From the IMG/VR virus record IMGVR_UViG_3300047318_000243, positions 1-39,329 of that record: a stretch of DNA of 39,329 nt, one strand, 5' to 3'. The position numbers were made by a program, and so were the translations under genes. Origin of the DNA: a virus. The notes beneath the pieces are model-generated. The model saw only the letters and a list, made by a program, of their open reading frames with translations. It was not told where the DNA came from and searched no databases. This document shows positions 7,660-14,122 of this stretch, piece after piece; the first letter of the stretch is position 1; every line of letters starts with the position of its first letter.

Positions 7660-7850
7660 GTGCTACTCGCCATAGCCGGGTTCACGTGGTGCCGACCATG
7701 GCGAGAAGTGGTCAACCCCTTGGCTGGGGACGAAACCCACCGGCCAAGGGGAAGTCAAACCGGATTCGGCCCTGGTGAGGGGCCTATCCGGACTCACGTG
7801 GTCGGTTTCGTCACCGACTCTGCCCGCCGTTTCAGCTCACCGACCAAGGT
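7660..7850 (-). ncRNA. Multi-hairpin region upstream of tRNA array
   Basis: A string of strong dyads with no plausible gene: CTCGCCAT (7666-7673) with ATGGCGAG (7698-7705); CCCCTTGGC (7716-7724) with GCCAAGGGG (7743-7751), with an inner TGGG/CCCA; CCGGAT (7760-7765) with ATCCGG (7786-7791), with an inner GGCCC/GGGCC; GTCGGT (7801-7806) with ACCGAC (7813-7818). Alternative pairings exist between GACGAAACC (7729-7737) and GGTTTCGTC (7804-7812). Transcribed toward the tRNAs, this would fold into a compact RNA. It could be a small RNA, a leader or a processing region. No known family is recognised. Confidence 0.45.
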
Positions 7851-8050
7851 TCGCCTACTCGGGCCGGAGTGCAAGCTACACCCCACGCGAGAGCTTAGAA
7901 ACCCCCGCCCTTGACGGGCCCTCAGACCGTGCCGCACCGGAGAGAGGTAGCGACTTACGCACGGGAGTGCCCCAGAGGGGCGGGGGTGGCAAGGGGGCGG
8001 AGGGAACCGCAGTGAGTTGCGCGTTCGCGCTCTCCTCCCTTACATCTGGA
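7851..8050. other. Gene-free stretch between hairpin region and early element
   Basis: No convincing gene on either strand. A small GCCCC-AGAG-GGGGC hairpin lies near 7968-7981. On the minus strand just after the early element there is a purine-rich AAGGGAGGAGAG but no start codon at a suitable distance. Confidence 0.5.
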
Positions 8051-8068
8051 TTAACCGGGGAGGGTTAA
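8051..8068 (-). promoter_or_regulatory. Early element 1 (upstream of tRNA block)
   Basis: On the minus strand TTAACCCTCCCCGGTTAA. In this copy the element is a perfect dyad (TTAACC/GGTTAA around 6 bp). It is one of six copies, all upstream of early or tRNA genes. The promoter role is inferred from position. Confidence 0.6.
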
Positions 8069-8098
8069 CGGTCCGTCAGAGGCCGTGCCGCAGGCCCC

Positions 8099-8206
8099 AT
8101 GTAGAAATGTAGGTATGTAGGGGTCTTCCGCATCACTTCCTATAGGGAGAGTTGAAAAGCTCTTAGTATGGATGCTAGACCCCCCTACATATCTACACTT
8201 CTACAT
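8099..8206. promoter_or_regulatory. Inverted iteron module 1
   Basis: The left arm 8099-8123 holds three 8-bp units ATGTAGNN followed by GGG; the right arm 8181-8206 holds CCCCC then three units CTACATAT, CTACACTT, CTACATGG. The arms are inverted around a 57-bp spacer and pair almost completely (8 + 5 + 10 bp). It lies 31 bp upstream of early element 1. A second module with the same plan is at 25251-25355. Possible roles: activator binding array, replication or att-related site, or RNA stem. Confidence 0.65.
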
Positions 8207-8310
8207 GGCTTGAGGGTCATTTGGCTACCTTCAGTGATCAATGGTGACTCTGTGCTTGCTTGCCCTCGTGCGCTGTCGCGTCCCCTGGCCACCGGCCCCC
8301 GAACATGCGT

Positions 8311-8353
8311 GTGGCCCGGATCACAGAGACTGACTCTCCGTCACCCGGGCCAC
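8311..8353 (-). terminator. Hairpin after integrase gene
   Basis: Perfect 9-bp arms GTGGCCCGG / CCGGGCCAC with an inner AGAG/CTCT, 17 bp past the integrase stop. There is no T-run, so it is a weak intrinsic terminator or an mRNA end-protecting hairpin. Confidence 0.45.
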
Positions 8354-8369
8354 CGTTAGTGCCTGCCGC

Positions 8370-10163
8370 TCACGCTGCCATGGCTAGCGCTTCCTGTCGC
8401 TGCTGATTGTCCCGCGCCTCGCTTACGAACGTGACATTCACCCGGATGGCCGGGTCATAGGGGTGCCACCGGTTCGGCTTCACGGTCAGCTTGCCTACGT
8501 CGATGCGGTCCACAAAGAGAGTGACGAACTCCCGACGCTCCGACAGGCTTGCCGTTGCCCACCACGAACCCTCTCCGATCGGGTCACGCTCGTTGTCATC
8601 GTTCAACCATGCACCGATCGGCAGTACGGGAGACTGCACGTCGTCAAGGGCGGCCAGCGCGGCATCAAGGTGCGCTAGGCGCGCTTCTGCGGCGTCCATG
8701 GACTCAAGGACGGCCGCGCGCACGCGAGGGCCCGCATTGGCCGTCACAGCGGCCTTGTACTCCGTCTCAGCTTCCTTGAGGCCCTGCGCAGCAAGCGCGC
8801 GTTCCACGACCAACTGTCGGCGCTCCCGAACGTCTCCGGCCGGCTCAACCCTGCGCGCGAATCGGCGGGTTGCTGCAAGCAACATGTCCGCCGTGTCCGG
8901 GTCGTCTTCAGCGGCCCCCAGACGGGCAAAGATCAGAGAGGCAACGTACGTGTCTAGAGCTTTCTGATTCATGCTGTTGGTGCCCTTGTGGCCCCCGTCC
9001 CGGTCGTTGCACTTGTACGACGCCCCCACGGCCGTACTCGTACCTGACGGGTTCTGACTGGTCATCGACTTGCCACACGTGACGCTGCACCGCAACACCG
9101 GTTCGTCACGGGCGTTGCGCAACGCGCTGAGAAGTGAGTCATGCCGGTACAACCCTCGCCCCTTCCCTCGGCCGTCCAACCACGCCTGAAGCTCCCACCA
9201 CTCTTCCGGCGGGATGTTGGGTTCATAACCGGCCATGACGGGGTTGCCCTCTGCGTCCCGCTCGATGCGGTATTCGTGCCCGTGACGGCCTACGCGCTCC
9301 GCCTTGTATCCGGCCTGTCGGGGGTCACGCAGGCACCGATTCACCGTGCTGACAGACCACTTGGCGTGTGCGTGCACTCCGCCCTTGAGGGCACCACGGC
9401 TAGGGATGCCGTCCTTGTTGAGCATGAACATGATCCCTGCGAGGGATGCCGGGTCGCGCTGCCCCCTTGGCACCTCAGCGCCCCTACCGGCCTTGATGGT
9501 TGCCCACATGAGGCGCACTACGTCCCGTTCGGAGAGGCTGTGCCCGCCCGGGGCCGGTTCGTCCTGTGGCACAAGCGTCTGAATGACCACCTTGCCCACA
9601 AGGGCACGCTCCACTCTGAAGCCGTACGGCGGGTGCCCGCCAACCCATCCCCCGGCGGCGCGCTGCTGCTCGAAGGTGCCGCGCACGGCAATGGACTTGT
9701 TCCGGGATTCGTTGTGACTGGCCTCAAAACGGAGAATGATGTTCATCAAGTCCATGACGTTGTCAGACTTGAATTCACCTTCGTTCACACTGATGATGCG
9801 CACGCCGAGTGAGAACAATTCCAGCATTTGGCGAAGAACAAGGTTGGTGTCCTGCCGGGAGAAACGCGACGCGTAGTGCACCACGATCATGTTGACGCGC
9901 CCGGCCCGGCAGTCATTCATGAGCCGGCCGAATCCCTTTCGCTCAGCCGTAGGGGAATACCCCGATACGCCGATATCCTCATAGGCGCCACGGCCTACAA
10001 GGACAGTGTCCGGCTGCCGCTCGATGAAGTCGCAGCACTTGGCGCGCTGGTCCTCCGGCGAAGCCTCGCTCTTGTTCGCCTTAGCGCGCGACTGACGGAT
10101 GTACGGCGCTGCGTACCACATGGTGCCTGACACGGTGCCACCCCAAAGACTCATGGGGAGCAC
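8370..10163 (-). CDS. int: Large serine integrase, phiC31 family
   Basis: 597-aa site-specific recombinase for lysogenic integration. N-terminal resolvase fold with catalytic Ser25 in YIRQSRA and active-site arginines around YASRFSRQDTN; the recombinase domain starts with PPYGFRV; ELQAWLDGRGKGRGL is nearly the same as recalled phiC31 integrase; a zinc ribbon (RCSVTCGKSM ... YKCNDRDGG) is followed by a coiled-coil hairpin (about 425-500) and a C-terminal GSWWATASLSERREFVTLFVDRI segment, also phiC31-like. Start: GTG 10163 with GGGGAG 7 nt upstream; ATG 10154 and ATG 10121 are alternatives. attP should be close, most likely in 10164-10311 as in phiC31, but I could not place it. Confidence 0.97.
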   Translation of the reverse strand: MLPMSLWGGTVSGTMWYAAPYIRQSRAKANKSEASPEDQRAKCCDFIERQPDTVLVGRGAYEDIGVSGYSPTAERKGFGRLMNDCRAGRVNMIVVHYASRFSRQDTNLVLRQMLELFSLGVRIISVNEGEFKSDNVMDLMNIILRFEASHNESRNKSIAVRGTFEQQRAAGGWVGGHPPYGFRVERALVGKVVIQTLVPQDEPAPGGHSLSERDVVRLMWATIKAGRGAEVPRGQRDPASLAGIMFMLNKDGIPSRGALKGGVHAHAKWSVSTVNRCLRDPRQAGYKAERVGRHGHEYRIERDAEGNPVMAGYEPNIPPEEWWELQAWLDGRGKGRGLYRHDSLLSALRNARDEPVLRCSVTCGKSMTSQNPSGTSTAVGASYKCNDRDGGHKGTNSMNQKALDTYVASLIFARLGAAEDDPDTADMLLAATRRFARRVEPAGDVRERRQLVVERALAAQGLKEAETEYKAAVTANAGPRVRAAVLESMDAAEARLAHLDAALAALDDVQSPVLPIGAWLNDDNERDPIGEGSWWATASLSERREFVTLFVDRIDVGKLTVKPNRWHPYDPAIRVNVTFVSEARDNQQRQEALAMAA

Positions 10164-10311
10164 TGTACATCTCCCCTACAGACGACTACCCAACGATTGT
10201 ACCCGTTTAGGCAGATGTATGGGCAAGGCCCCTGACCTGCGGAAATGCGGATTCCCCCATCCGGCGCAGTACGTCCCGAGGAATGGTCCAGACCTCAAGT
10301 ACCGTTGAGGA
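10164..10311. other. Region upstream of integrase (probable attP area)
   Basis: 148 bp between integrase and the plus-strand ORF. It contains a direct repeat GAGGAATG (10279-10286 and 10308-10315) around a CCTCAA-GTACCG-TTGAGG dyad, and a CGGAT-TCCCCC-ATCCG dyad near 10248-10263. phiC31-type attP sites are about 40-50 bp imperfect dyads next to the integrase 5' end. None of these can be named as attP with confidence. Confidence 0.35.
10196..10226 (-). promoter_or_regulatory. Possible integrase promoter
   Basis: Minus-strand -10-like TACAAT (10201-10196) with TTGCCC (10226-10221) 19 bp upstream, giving a leader of about 25 nt before the GTG at 10163. The 19-bp spacing is long, so this is tentative. 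Confidence 0.35.
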
Positions 10312-10542
10312 ATGTGCGCCAGCAAGGAAGAGCCCATCCGCATCTCGGGGTGTCTCACGCGCGCAGACGCATGGGGGCAGGCTCTTGAGTTGGGGCCGAT
10401 GCTCCGCCGTATGGGCCGCCCCGACACGGTGGGCGCCGCACGTTGGGGGCAGGGGTGGGCTGTGTTCTTCTACCCACAGACAGAAGCCCCCGCCCGAGCG
10501 TCGGGGGATCGCTCAGACGGGGGCCGTTCACGGGGGTTCTAG
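10312..10542 (+). CDS. Possible small plus-strand gene, divergent from integrase
   Basis: 76 aa, function unknown. It is the only plus-strand frame that looks like protein: high G/C at third positions, a compact N-terminal part (PIRISGCLTRADAWGQALEL, then RRMGRPDTVGAARWGQGWAVFFYP) with alternating hydrophobic pattern. The last about 20 residues (low-complexity, basic) overlap the minus-strand terminator and may be non-native. ATG 10312 has GAGG too close to be a good ribosome site, which weakens the call. A divergent gene beside an integrase could be an accessory lysogeny gene. Confidence 0.4.
   Translation: MCASKEEPIRISGCLTRADAWGQALELGPMLRRMGRPDTVGAARWGQGWAVFFYPQTEAPARASGDRSDGGRSRGF
10486..10524 (-). 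terminator. Terminator after gene 10539-10838
   Basis: Minus-strand hairpin GCCCCCG ... CGGGGGC (10524-10518 with 10492-10486), then TTCTG. An inner CCCGA-GCG-TCGGG adds stability. Confidence 0.6.
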
Positions 10543-10838
10543 CCGGCCGACTCTGCGGGCTCAGCCTCGCTCTGCGCCGGGGCATCCTCCGGGCCCTCTG
10601 CGGGCCCCTCAGAGGCCGTGCAGCGGGTGTGTGCGGGCAGGTAGGCCGAACGGGGCGGGTGCCCGTCCCCGTGACTGTCGTACATCCCGGACTGAGGGCG
10701 GTTGGGGTCGAACGGCATGCGGTACACCCTCCGGCGCCGGTGGCGCACTTCTGAGTTGAGGATCATGGTTCGCCGACGCAGGGCGTCCACGTGCGGCACG
10801 CTGGCAGGCTCCAGCTCCGGCCCGGCAGGGTCACTCAC
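10539..10838 (-). CDS. Hypothetical protein
   Basis: 99 aa, unrecognised. Basic centre (VRHRRRRVYRMPFDPNRPQSG) and an acidic Pro/Ala/Glu tail. GTG 10838 follows GGGGGT and overlaps the end of the upstream gene by 8 nt, so the two are co-translated. Last gene of a three-gene overlapping operon (11461 to 10539). Confidence 0.6.
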   Translation of the reverse strand: MSDPAGPELEPASVPHVDALRRRTMILNSEVRHRRRRVYRMPFDPNRPQSGMYDSHGDGHPPRSAYLPAHTRCTASEGPAEGPEDAPAQSEAEPAESAG

Positions 10839-11199
10839 TCGACACCCCCACGCGCGGGTTGGGGCACTTCCGTGCATGCCTGTCGCGTCGGTCTTGGATG
10901 GTCTGCCGGAACACGTCCGGGTCCGGGTCGTGATGCGCGCGCGATGCCAGCGCATCAAGCCTGCTGCACTCCCCGCATTCGGTGCTGGTCACGCCGGGCG
11001 CATTCCCTTCCATGACCGTGGCCTCAGCGTCCGGATTCAGGAACCGGCACTTGGCTGCATGCGCCGTGCGCAACTGCTCGATGTCCGCCAGGGCCGCCAT
11101 GTCGCGCAGCTCTTCGGGTACCTCAGAGAACAGGGTGTTCATGCGCTCGAACGACCGGCAGACGGCGCACTTGGCCGGGGCTTCAGGCAGCGTCGACAT
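10831..11199 (-). CDS. Hypothetical Cys-rich protein
   Basis: 122 aa with three Cys groups: CAVC near residue 10, CRFLN near 52, and CGEC (about 75-78) followed by a His-rich segment and RHARKCPNP near the end. Spacing suggests one or two zinc sites. Unknown role; nucleic-acid or protein contact is plausible. ATG 11199 overlaps the preceding gene by 17 nt. Confidence 0.65.
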   Translation of the reverse strand: MSTLPEAPAKCAVCRSFERMNTLFSEVPEELRDMAALADIEQLRTAHAAKCRFLNPDAEATVMEGNAPGVTSTECGECSRLDALASRAHHDPDPDVFRQTIQDRRDRHARKCPNPRVGVSSE

Positions 11200-11461
11200 G
11201 CGCGGCCCCCGGTACGTGAACGTGGGAGCACAACGGGCACACGTAGCGGTACCCCTTGGCCCGTCGTTCGGCCTCGCCCTTGAGGTAGTCGGCGCGCATC
11301 TCTGCCATTTCGGCGGGGGTGGCACGCCTGCTGGGGGGCCGTCGCACAACAGGAACGGCGGCCGGTTCGGTGGGTTCGTCTGTACTCGGAGAGCCCACTT
11401 GACCAGCCGCCGAAGCGTCCGCGTCAAGTGGCCTTCTCCGCTGTGCTAGTGGCTCTAGCAT
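11183..11461 (-). CDS. Hypothetical zinc-ribbon-like protein
   Basis: 92 aa. Disordered Pro/Ser-rich first half, a helical AEMAEMRADYLKGEAERRAKG segment, then YVCPLCSHVHVPGAAH near the C-terminus, a CxxC with histidines. ATG 11461 chosen for the AAGGGGA site 5 nt upstream; an in-frame ATG at 11503 lacks one. Confidence 0.6.
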   Translation of the reverse strand: MLEPLAQRRRPLDADASAAGQVGSPSTDEPTEPAAVPVVRRPPSRRATPAEMAEMRADYLKGEAERRAKGYRYVCPLCSHVHVPGAAHVDAA

Positions 11462-11730
11462 GCGGTCCCCTTGGGGTCTTTTGAGTTGGTCTCGCCCGAC
11501 CATGCGTGATGATCACTCACAGCAACAGCGAGAAAGCCAAGCGTAGACCCCTTTTCGGACACGGTCTAGCAGCAACGGAGTTGAGGGAGCGTCATCAGAT
11601 GATCGGCATATGCGCCCCCGAACGGCCGTTCACGTCGTGCGCGACGGACCTACGGACCCCATGGTGGGTGGGTGGCCAAAACCCGTACTGCATACATATT
11701 CTGCGCTGCGCATAGTCATACACAGAGGGC
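11462..11730. other. Gene-free stretch
   Basis: About 270 bp with no supported gene. A half-site resembling the CIR arm (GAGGGAGCGTCATC near 11584) is present. The promoter of the 11461 operon should lie at its left end, but no clear -10/-35 pair stands out. Confidence 0.4.
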
Positions 11731-11770
11731 AAAAGTCAAGGCCCCCGCCACGGTCCGGCGGAGGCCCCTT
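11731..11770 (-). terminator. Terminator after gene 11773-12060
   Basis: Minus-strand stem GGCCTCCGCC / GGCGGGGGCC followed by TTGACTTTT; overlaps almost directly the stop of the upstream gene. Confidence 0.75.
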
Positions 11771-11772
11771 AG

Positions 11773-12060
11773 TCAGCGCTCAGTTTCGTTCCCCTCCTCA
11801 TCCCCCAGCAGGAACGGGAACGGGTCTAGTTCCTTGCCTACAGCCTGCTCTGCGGCTCTCCACTCAACGACGCGATGCCCTCCCACCCGGCGCACCATGT
11901 CCTCGATCATCCATTGATTAAGTACCTCGTTACCCTCGCCATGCTGCAAATTCCATTCGTCGCAGAGTTCCCGCAGGTCCCAGCCCGCGATGATCGCACG
12001 CGCGCCGCTGAAAGGCGCCCGCTTAGGGCCACCCTTCCCCGGACGCTTCTTGGATGCCAT
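11773..12060 (-). CDS. Small basic protein, likely leaderless
   Basis: 95 aa, not recognised. Lys/Arg/Gly-rich N-terminus, then a helical core (ARAIIAGWDLRELCDEWNLQH ... NQWMIEDMVRRVGGHRVVEWRAAEQAV) that could hold a helix-turn-helix, and an acidic C-terminus. There is no ribosome site: a host-type promoter ends 6 nt before the ATG, so the mRNA would begin at or next to the start codon. It is a stand-alone unit: CIR, own promoter, gene, terminator. Such wiring fits a gene expressed in the lysogen, for example an immunity or exclusion function (inference). Confidence 0.7.
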   Translation of the reverse strand: MASKKRPGKGGPKRAPFSGARAIIAGWDLRELCDEWNLQHGEGNEVLNQWMIEDMVRRVGGHRVVEWRAAEQAVGKELDPFPFLLGDEEGNETER

Positions 12061-12066
12061 ACGGGT

Positions 12067-12095
12067 AGCTTAGGGGCCGTCAGATGATCAAGCAA
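12067..12095 (-). promoter_or_regulatory. Host-type promoter for gene 12060
   Basis: Minus strand: TTGCTT (12095-12090), 17-bp spacer, TAAGCT (12072-12067), then 6 nt to the ATG. This is a sigma-70/HrdB-like pattern giving a leaderless transcript. Confidence 0.55.
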
Positions 12096-12180
12096 GCCGA
12101 ACGTCCAAATACCCCCCAATCGGCGGGGGTCCCGCCATGATCACCTGACTGTTACTCAGTTGACGAACAGGCATGGTACA

Positions 12181-12202
12181 GAGCGTTAGTTGCCTAACGC
12201 TC
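12181..12202. promoter_or_regulatory. CIR operator 3
   Basis: Perfect copy with TTGC centre, directly after the terminator of the 12258 gene and about 86 bp upstream of the promoter of the leaderless gene. Confidence 0.9.
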
Positions 12203-12212
12203 CGGGAACGAC

Positions 12213-12247
12213 GAAAAGGCCCCCACTCCGGGAAGGGGCAGGGGCCG
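12213..12247 (-). terminator. Terminator after gene 12258-12806
   Basis: Minus-strand stem GGCCCCTGCCCC / GGAGTGGGGGCC followed by TTTTCG. Confidence 0.8.
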
Positions 12248-12257
12248 TCAAGGGGTC

Positions 12258-12806
12258 CTAGGCAGGCAGGGAGAGAAGTTCCCGCAGGTAGTCCATACCG
12301 GTACGTACGGGGGCCGCTACGGGGGCTTCAGCGGCCGGCACGGGGGCATCCGTGACGTACTCATGAGTGACACCCTCAAGCGAGGCGGCGAACACGTCAG
12401 GGTCAACGGTCGTGAAGCGAACCGGCGCATCACCCTTGCGGCAGTCGACGTACTTCCCGCCGTTGTCCGGGAAGTTCTTGGCAGCCTTGAGGGCAGCGTC
12501 CCGAACCTTGGCAGCGTGGGCCATGTGCTGGCGAACAGCGTTGTCCCCCGCAACCTCCGGAGTGCCGTACTCAAAACCGAGCTTGACGTGTCGGGCCGCA
12601 GCAGCCTTGCGCACGCCCTTAGAGGACTTCTCGTCGTCCGCGTACCGGGCCTCAGCCTTGCCCGCCCGCCACGCTATGAGCGCTGCCTTGACGGCCTTGG
12701 TGTGCCGGGCCTCAAGCGACTTCAGGTCACGCGCGCTGTGAGCCTCAGTGAAGACAATGACGGCGCGACCCTCAAGGGTGAGCTCGGTCTGTCGGTAGTC
12801 GTACAT
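12258..12806 (-). CDS. Hypothetical protein, helical, own transcription unit
   Basis: 182 aa, unrecognised. Residues about 20-115 are Ala/Lys/Glu-rich and helical (LEARHTKAVKAALIAWRAG, AARHVKLGFEY, HAAKVRDAALKAAKN); C-terminal Ala/Pro-rich linker then a short MDYLRELLSLP helix. ATG 12806 has GAGAGGAA upstream. It is flanked by a CIR upstream and a terminator downstream, so it is a single-gene cassette. Confidence 0.75.
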   Translation of the reverse strand: MYDYRQTELTLEGRAVIVFTEAHSARDLKSLEARHTKAVKAALIAWRAGKAEARYADDEKSSKGVRKAAAARHVKLGFEYGTPEVAGDNAVRQHMAHAAKVRDAALKAAKNFPDNGGKYVDCRKGDAPVRFTTVDPDVFAASLEGVTHEYVTDAPVPAAEAPVAAPVRTGMDYLRELLSLPA

Positions 12807-12853
12807 TGCGCGTTCCTCTCGCTCGCTCGGTGCGGTCTCATCCTGACATACTC

Positions 12854-12875
12854 CAGCGTTAGGCAACTAACGCTC
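12854..12875. promoter_or_regulatory. CIR operator 4
   Basis: Centre GCAA (opposite orientation to most) and one outer base changed (C for G at 12854). It lies 48 bp upstream of the 12806 start, after a terminator. Confidence 0.85.
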
Positions 12876-12893
12876 CGGCGTGGCGTAGGCCAC

Positions 12894-12935
12894 AAAAAGA
12901 ACCCCCGACCGGCCTTGACCGATCGGGGGTAGTTC
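12894..12935 (-). terminator. Terminator after gene 12948-13349
   Basis: Minus-strand stem ACCCCCGATCGG / CCGGTCGGGGGT followed by TCTTTTTG; a strong intrinsic terminator. Confidence 0.85.
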
Positions 12936-12947
12936 TGAGTTCGCAGG

Positions 12948-13349
12948 TCAGCCGTAGTACGTAGCGCCGAGTGTCGCCACCTGCAACACCTGATCTGCGG
13001 TGTCTCCGTCAAAGTCGACGGCATCCCGGTTGAACAGGAAGTTGCGGCACTCCCTCACGCACTCCGCGCTTGGCTGTCCCCAACTGGGCACGTCAAGCTT
13101 GCGGCCCGAAATGGCCCGGATCGCTCCCATGATCAGCTTGTGATCCACCAGGACCTTACGGGTTTTGGCGGGACCCTCCGGGTCGTCAACCTCGACCTCA
13201 AGGACCCACCCGTCAGGGGCGGGGGTGTCATAGAACGCCCAACCCCCAACCGTGCTCCGCGCACTTACCCACCAGGAATGGGCGATGCACCCCGACCCAA
13301 GGATGTGATCGAACGTGTCCTGTTCGGTCGGGGCACTCAGCTTGGCCAC
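12948..13349 (-). CDS. Conserved phage protein of unknown function
   Basis: 133 aa. The pattern ILGSGCIAHSWWVS at the N-terminus, an acidic beta strand region (WVLEVEVDDPEGPAKTRKVLV), then HKLIMGAIRAISG and FDGDTADQVLQVATLG at the end matches a family that I recall from actinobacterial phages and integrated elements, with no known function. GTG 13349 has GGAGAG 7 nt upstream. Single-gene cassette with CIR in front and terminator behind. Confidence 0.75.
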   Translation of the reverse strand: MAKLSAPTEQDTFDHILGSGCIAHSWWVSARSTVGGWAFYDTPAPDGWVLEVEVDDPEGPAKTRKVLVDHKLIMGAIRAISGRKLDVPSWGQPSAECVRECRNFLFNRDAVDFDGDTADQVLQVATLGATYYG

Positions 13350-13420
13350 TGTCTCTCTCCTGTCGTTCGGTCTTGCGTGGGGACCAACGTACACACGTCC
13401 GGCCCGGTGCACAACAACCG

Positions 13421-13442
13421 GAGCGTTAGTTGCCTAACGCTC
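13421..13442. promoter_or_regulatory. CIR operator 5
   Basis: Perfect copy, TTGC centre, 71 bp upstream of the 13349 start and 6 bp after the terminator of the preceding operon. Confidence 0.9.
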
Positions 13443-13448
13443 TCACCC

Positions 13449-13486
13449 GAAAGAGGCCCCCGCCCGGATCTCTCCGAACGGGGGCC
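13449..13486 (-). terminator. Terminator of the 14879-13493 operon
   Basis: Minus-strand stem GGCCCCCGTTCGG / CCGGGCGGGGGCC followed by TCTTTC. Confidence 0.75.
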
Positions 13487-13492
13487 GATGGG

Positions 13493-13687
13493 TCACGCGC
13501 GCCACACCTCAAACGTGGTGTCAGCGAAGAACGGATGCGCGTTGGGGGTGCTGTCCAGTGCCACAGCTACGGCCGGTCTGTCGTACCAGTCCCCCGGGGT
13601 CACCTCAAGTACCTTGGGCCGGGCCATGGTTGCCAGCACATCGCCGGGCCGCAGGTCGGTTGCCTTGACCCTCTGACGGAACGTCAC
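13493..13687 (-). CDS. Small hypothetical protein
   Basis: 64 aa, beta-rich (VKATDLRPGDVLATM, KVLEVTPGDW, AVAVALDS). No family recognised; the RPGDVL pattern is seen in small hint/SH3-like folds but is too short to decide. The GTG start overlaps the upstream stop as GTGA. Confidence 0.65.
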   Translation of the reverse strand: MTFRQRVKATDLRPGDVLATMARPKVLEVTPGDWYDRPAVAVALDSTPNAHPFFADTTFEVWRA

Positions 13688-13932
13688 AGCACCTCACCCC
13701 GGAGCTTACGACCCCGGTCGACCAGGATTTCCCGGGCCTCAGCGATGAGCAAGTGCCCAAGCCTGTACGCCTCTTCCGGCTCGAACGCCAGGGCCGTTCG
13801 CGTCACCGTTCCCGGTACGTTGTGGTGTCCCTCAAGGATCACAACCTCACCGTGCGTCCGGTGGACCGCCTGCACGGCCCGGCCGGCACTCTGTACAACG
13901 CCCCGGAACTGCACCATCTGAGCCTCAGTCAA
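13684..13932 (-). CDS. Small hypothetical protein
   Basis: 82 aa, unrecognised. Mixed alpha/beta with a histidine-rich AVHRTHGEVVILEGHHN segment and a C-terminal helix (EEAYRLGHLLIAEAREIL) resembling the C-terminal helices of the 13925 and 14601 products, so the three may be distant relatives. Start taken as TTG 13932 (GGAGAGAG upstream, 8-nt overlap with previous stop); ATG 13959 is an alternative. Confidence 0.6.
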   Translation of the reverse strand: MTEAQMVQFRGVVQSAGRAVQAVHRTHGEVVILEGHHNVPGTVTRTALAFEPEEAYRLGHLLIAEAREILVDRGRKLRGEVL

Positions 13933-14122
13933 CGTCTCTCTCCGCACTGTCGATTTCATCGGCTGCCGCAATCAACAGCCGGGCCAACTCCCTTGCAGCG
14001 TCCGACTGAAAGAGCACGGCGTCATCACGACCCGCCGTGTTCTCCCATGCTAGGGACACCTCCTCATCCCACATGTTGAATACGTGGAACGTTCGACCAT
14101 CATGACCGTGCACTAGAGCCAT
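13925..14122 (-). CDS. Small hypothetical protein
   Basis: 65 aa: a beta part (FHVFNMWDEEVSLAW) then DAARELARLLIAAADEI. The strand-then-helix layout with 'ArELarlLi' also occurs in 14601 and 13684. ATG 14122 overlaps the previous gene by 10 nt. Unknown role. Confidence 0.65.
   Translation of the reverse strand: MALVHGHDGRTFHVFNMWDEEVSLAWENTAGRDDAVLFQSDAARELARLLIAAADEIDSAERDVD

Noticed and set aside
8099-8206. Iteron module 1 as attP
   Set aside because: The same module exists at 25251 away from the integrase, and the 57-bp spacer is unlike known serine-integrase attP sites. Kept as a regulatory or replication element.
10153-10179. GGGGAG ... CTCCCC dyad at the integrase start as attP
   Set aside because: One arm is the integrase ribosome site; arms are short and lack the extended imperfect symmetry of serine-integrase attP sites.
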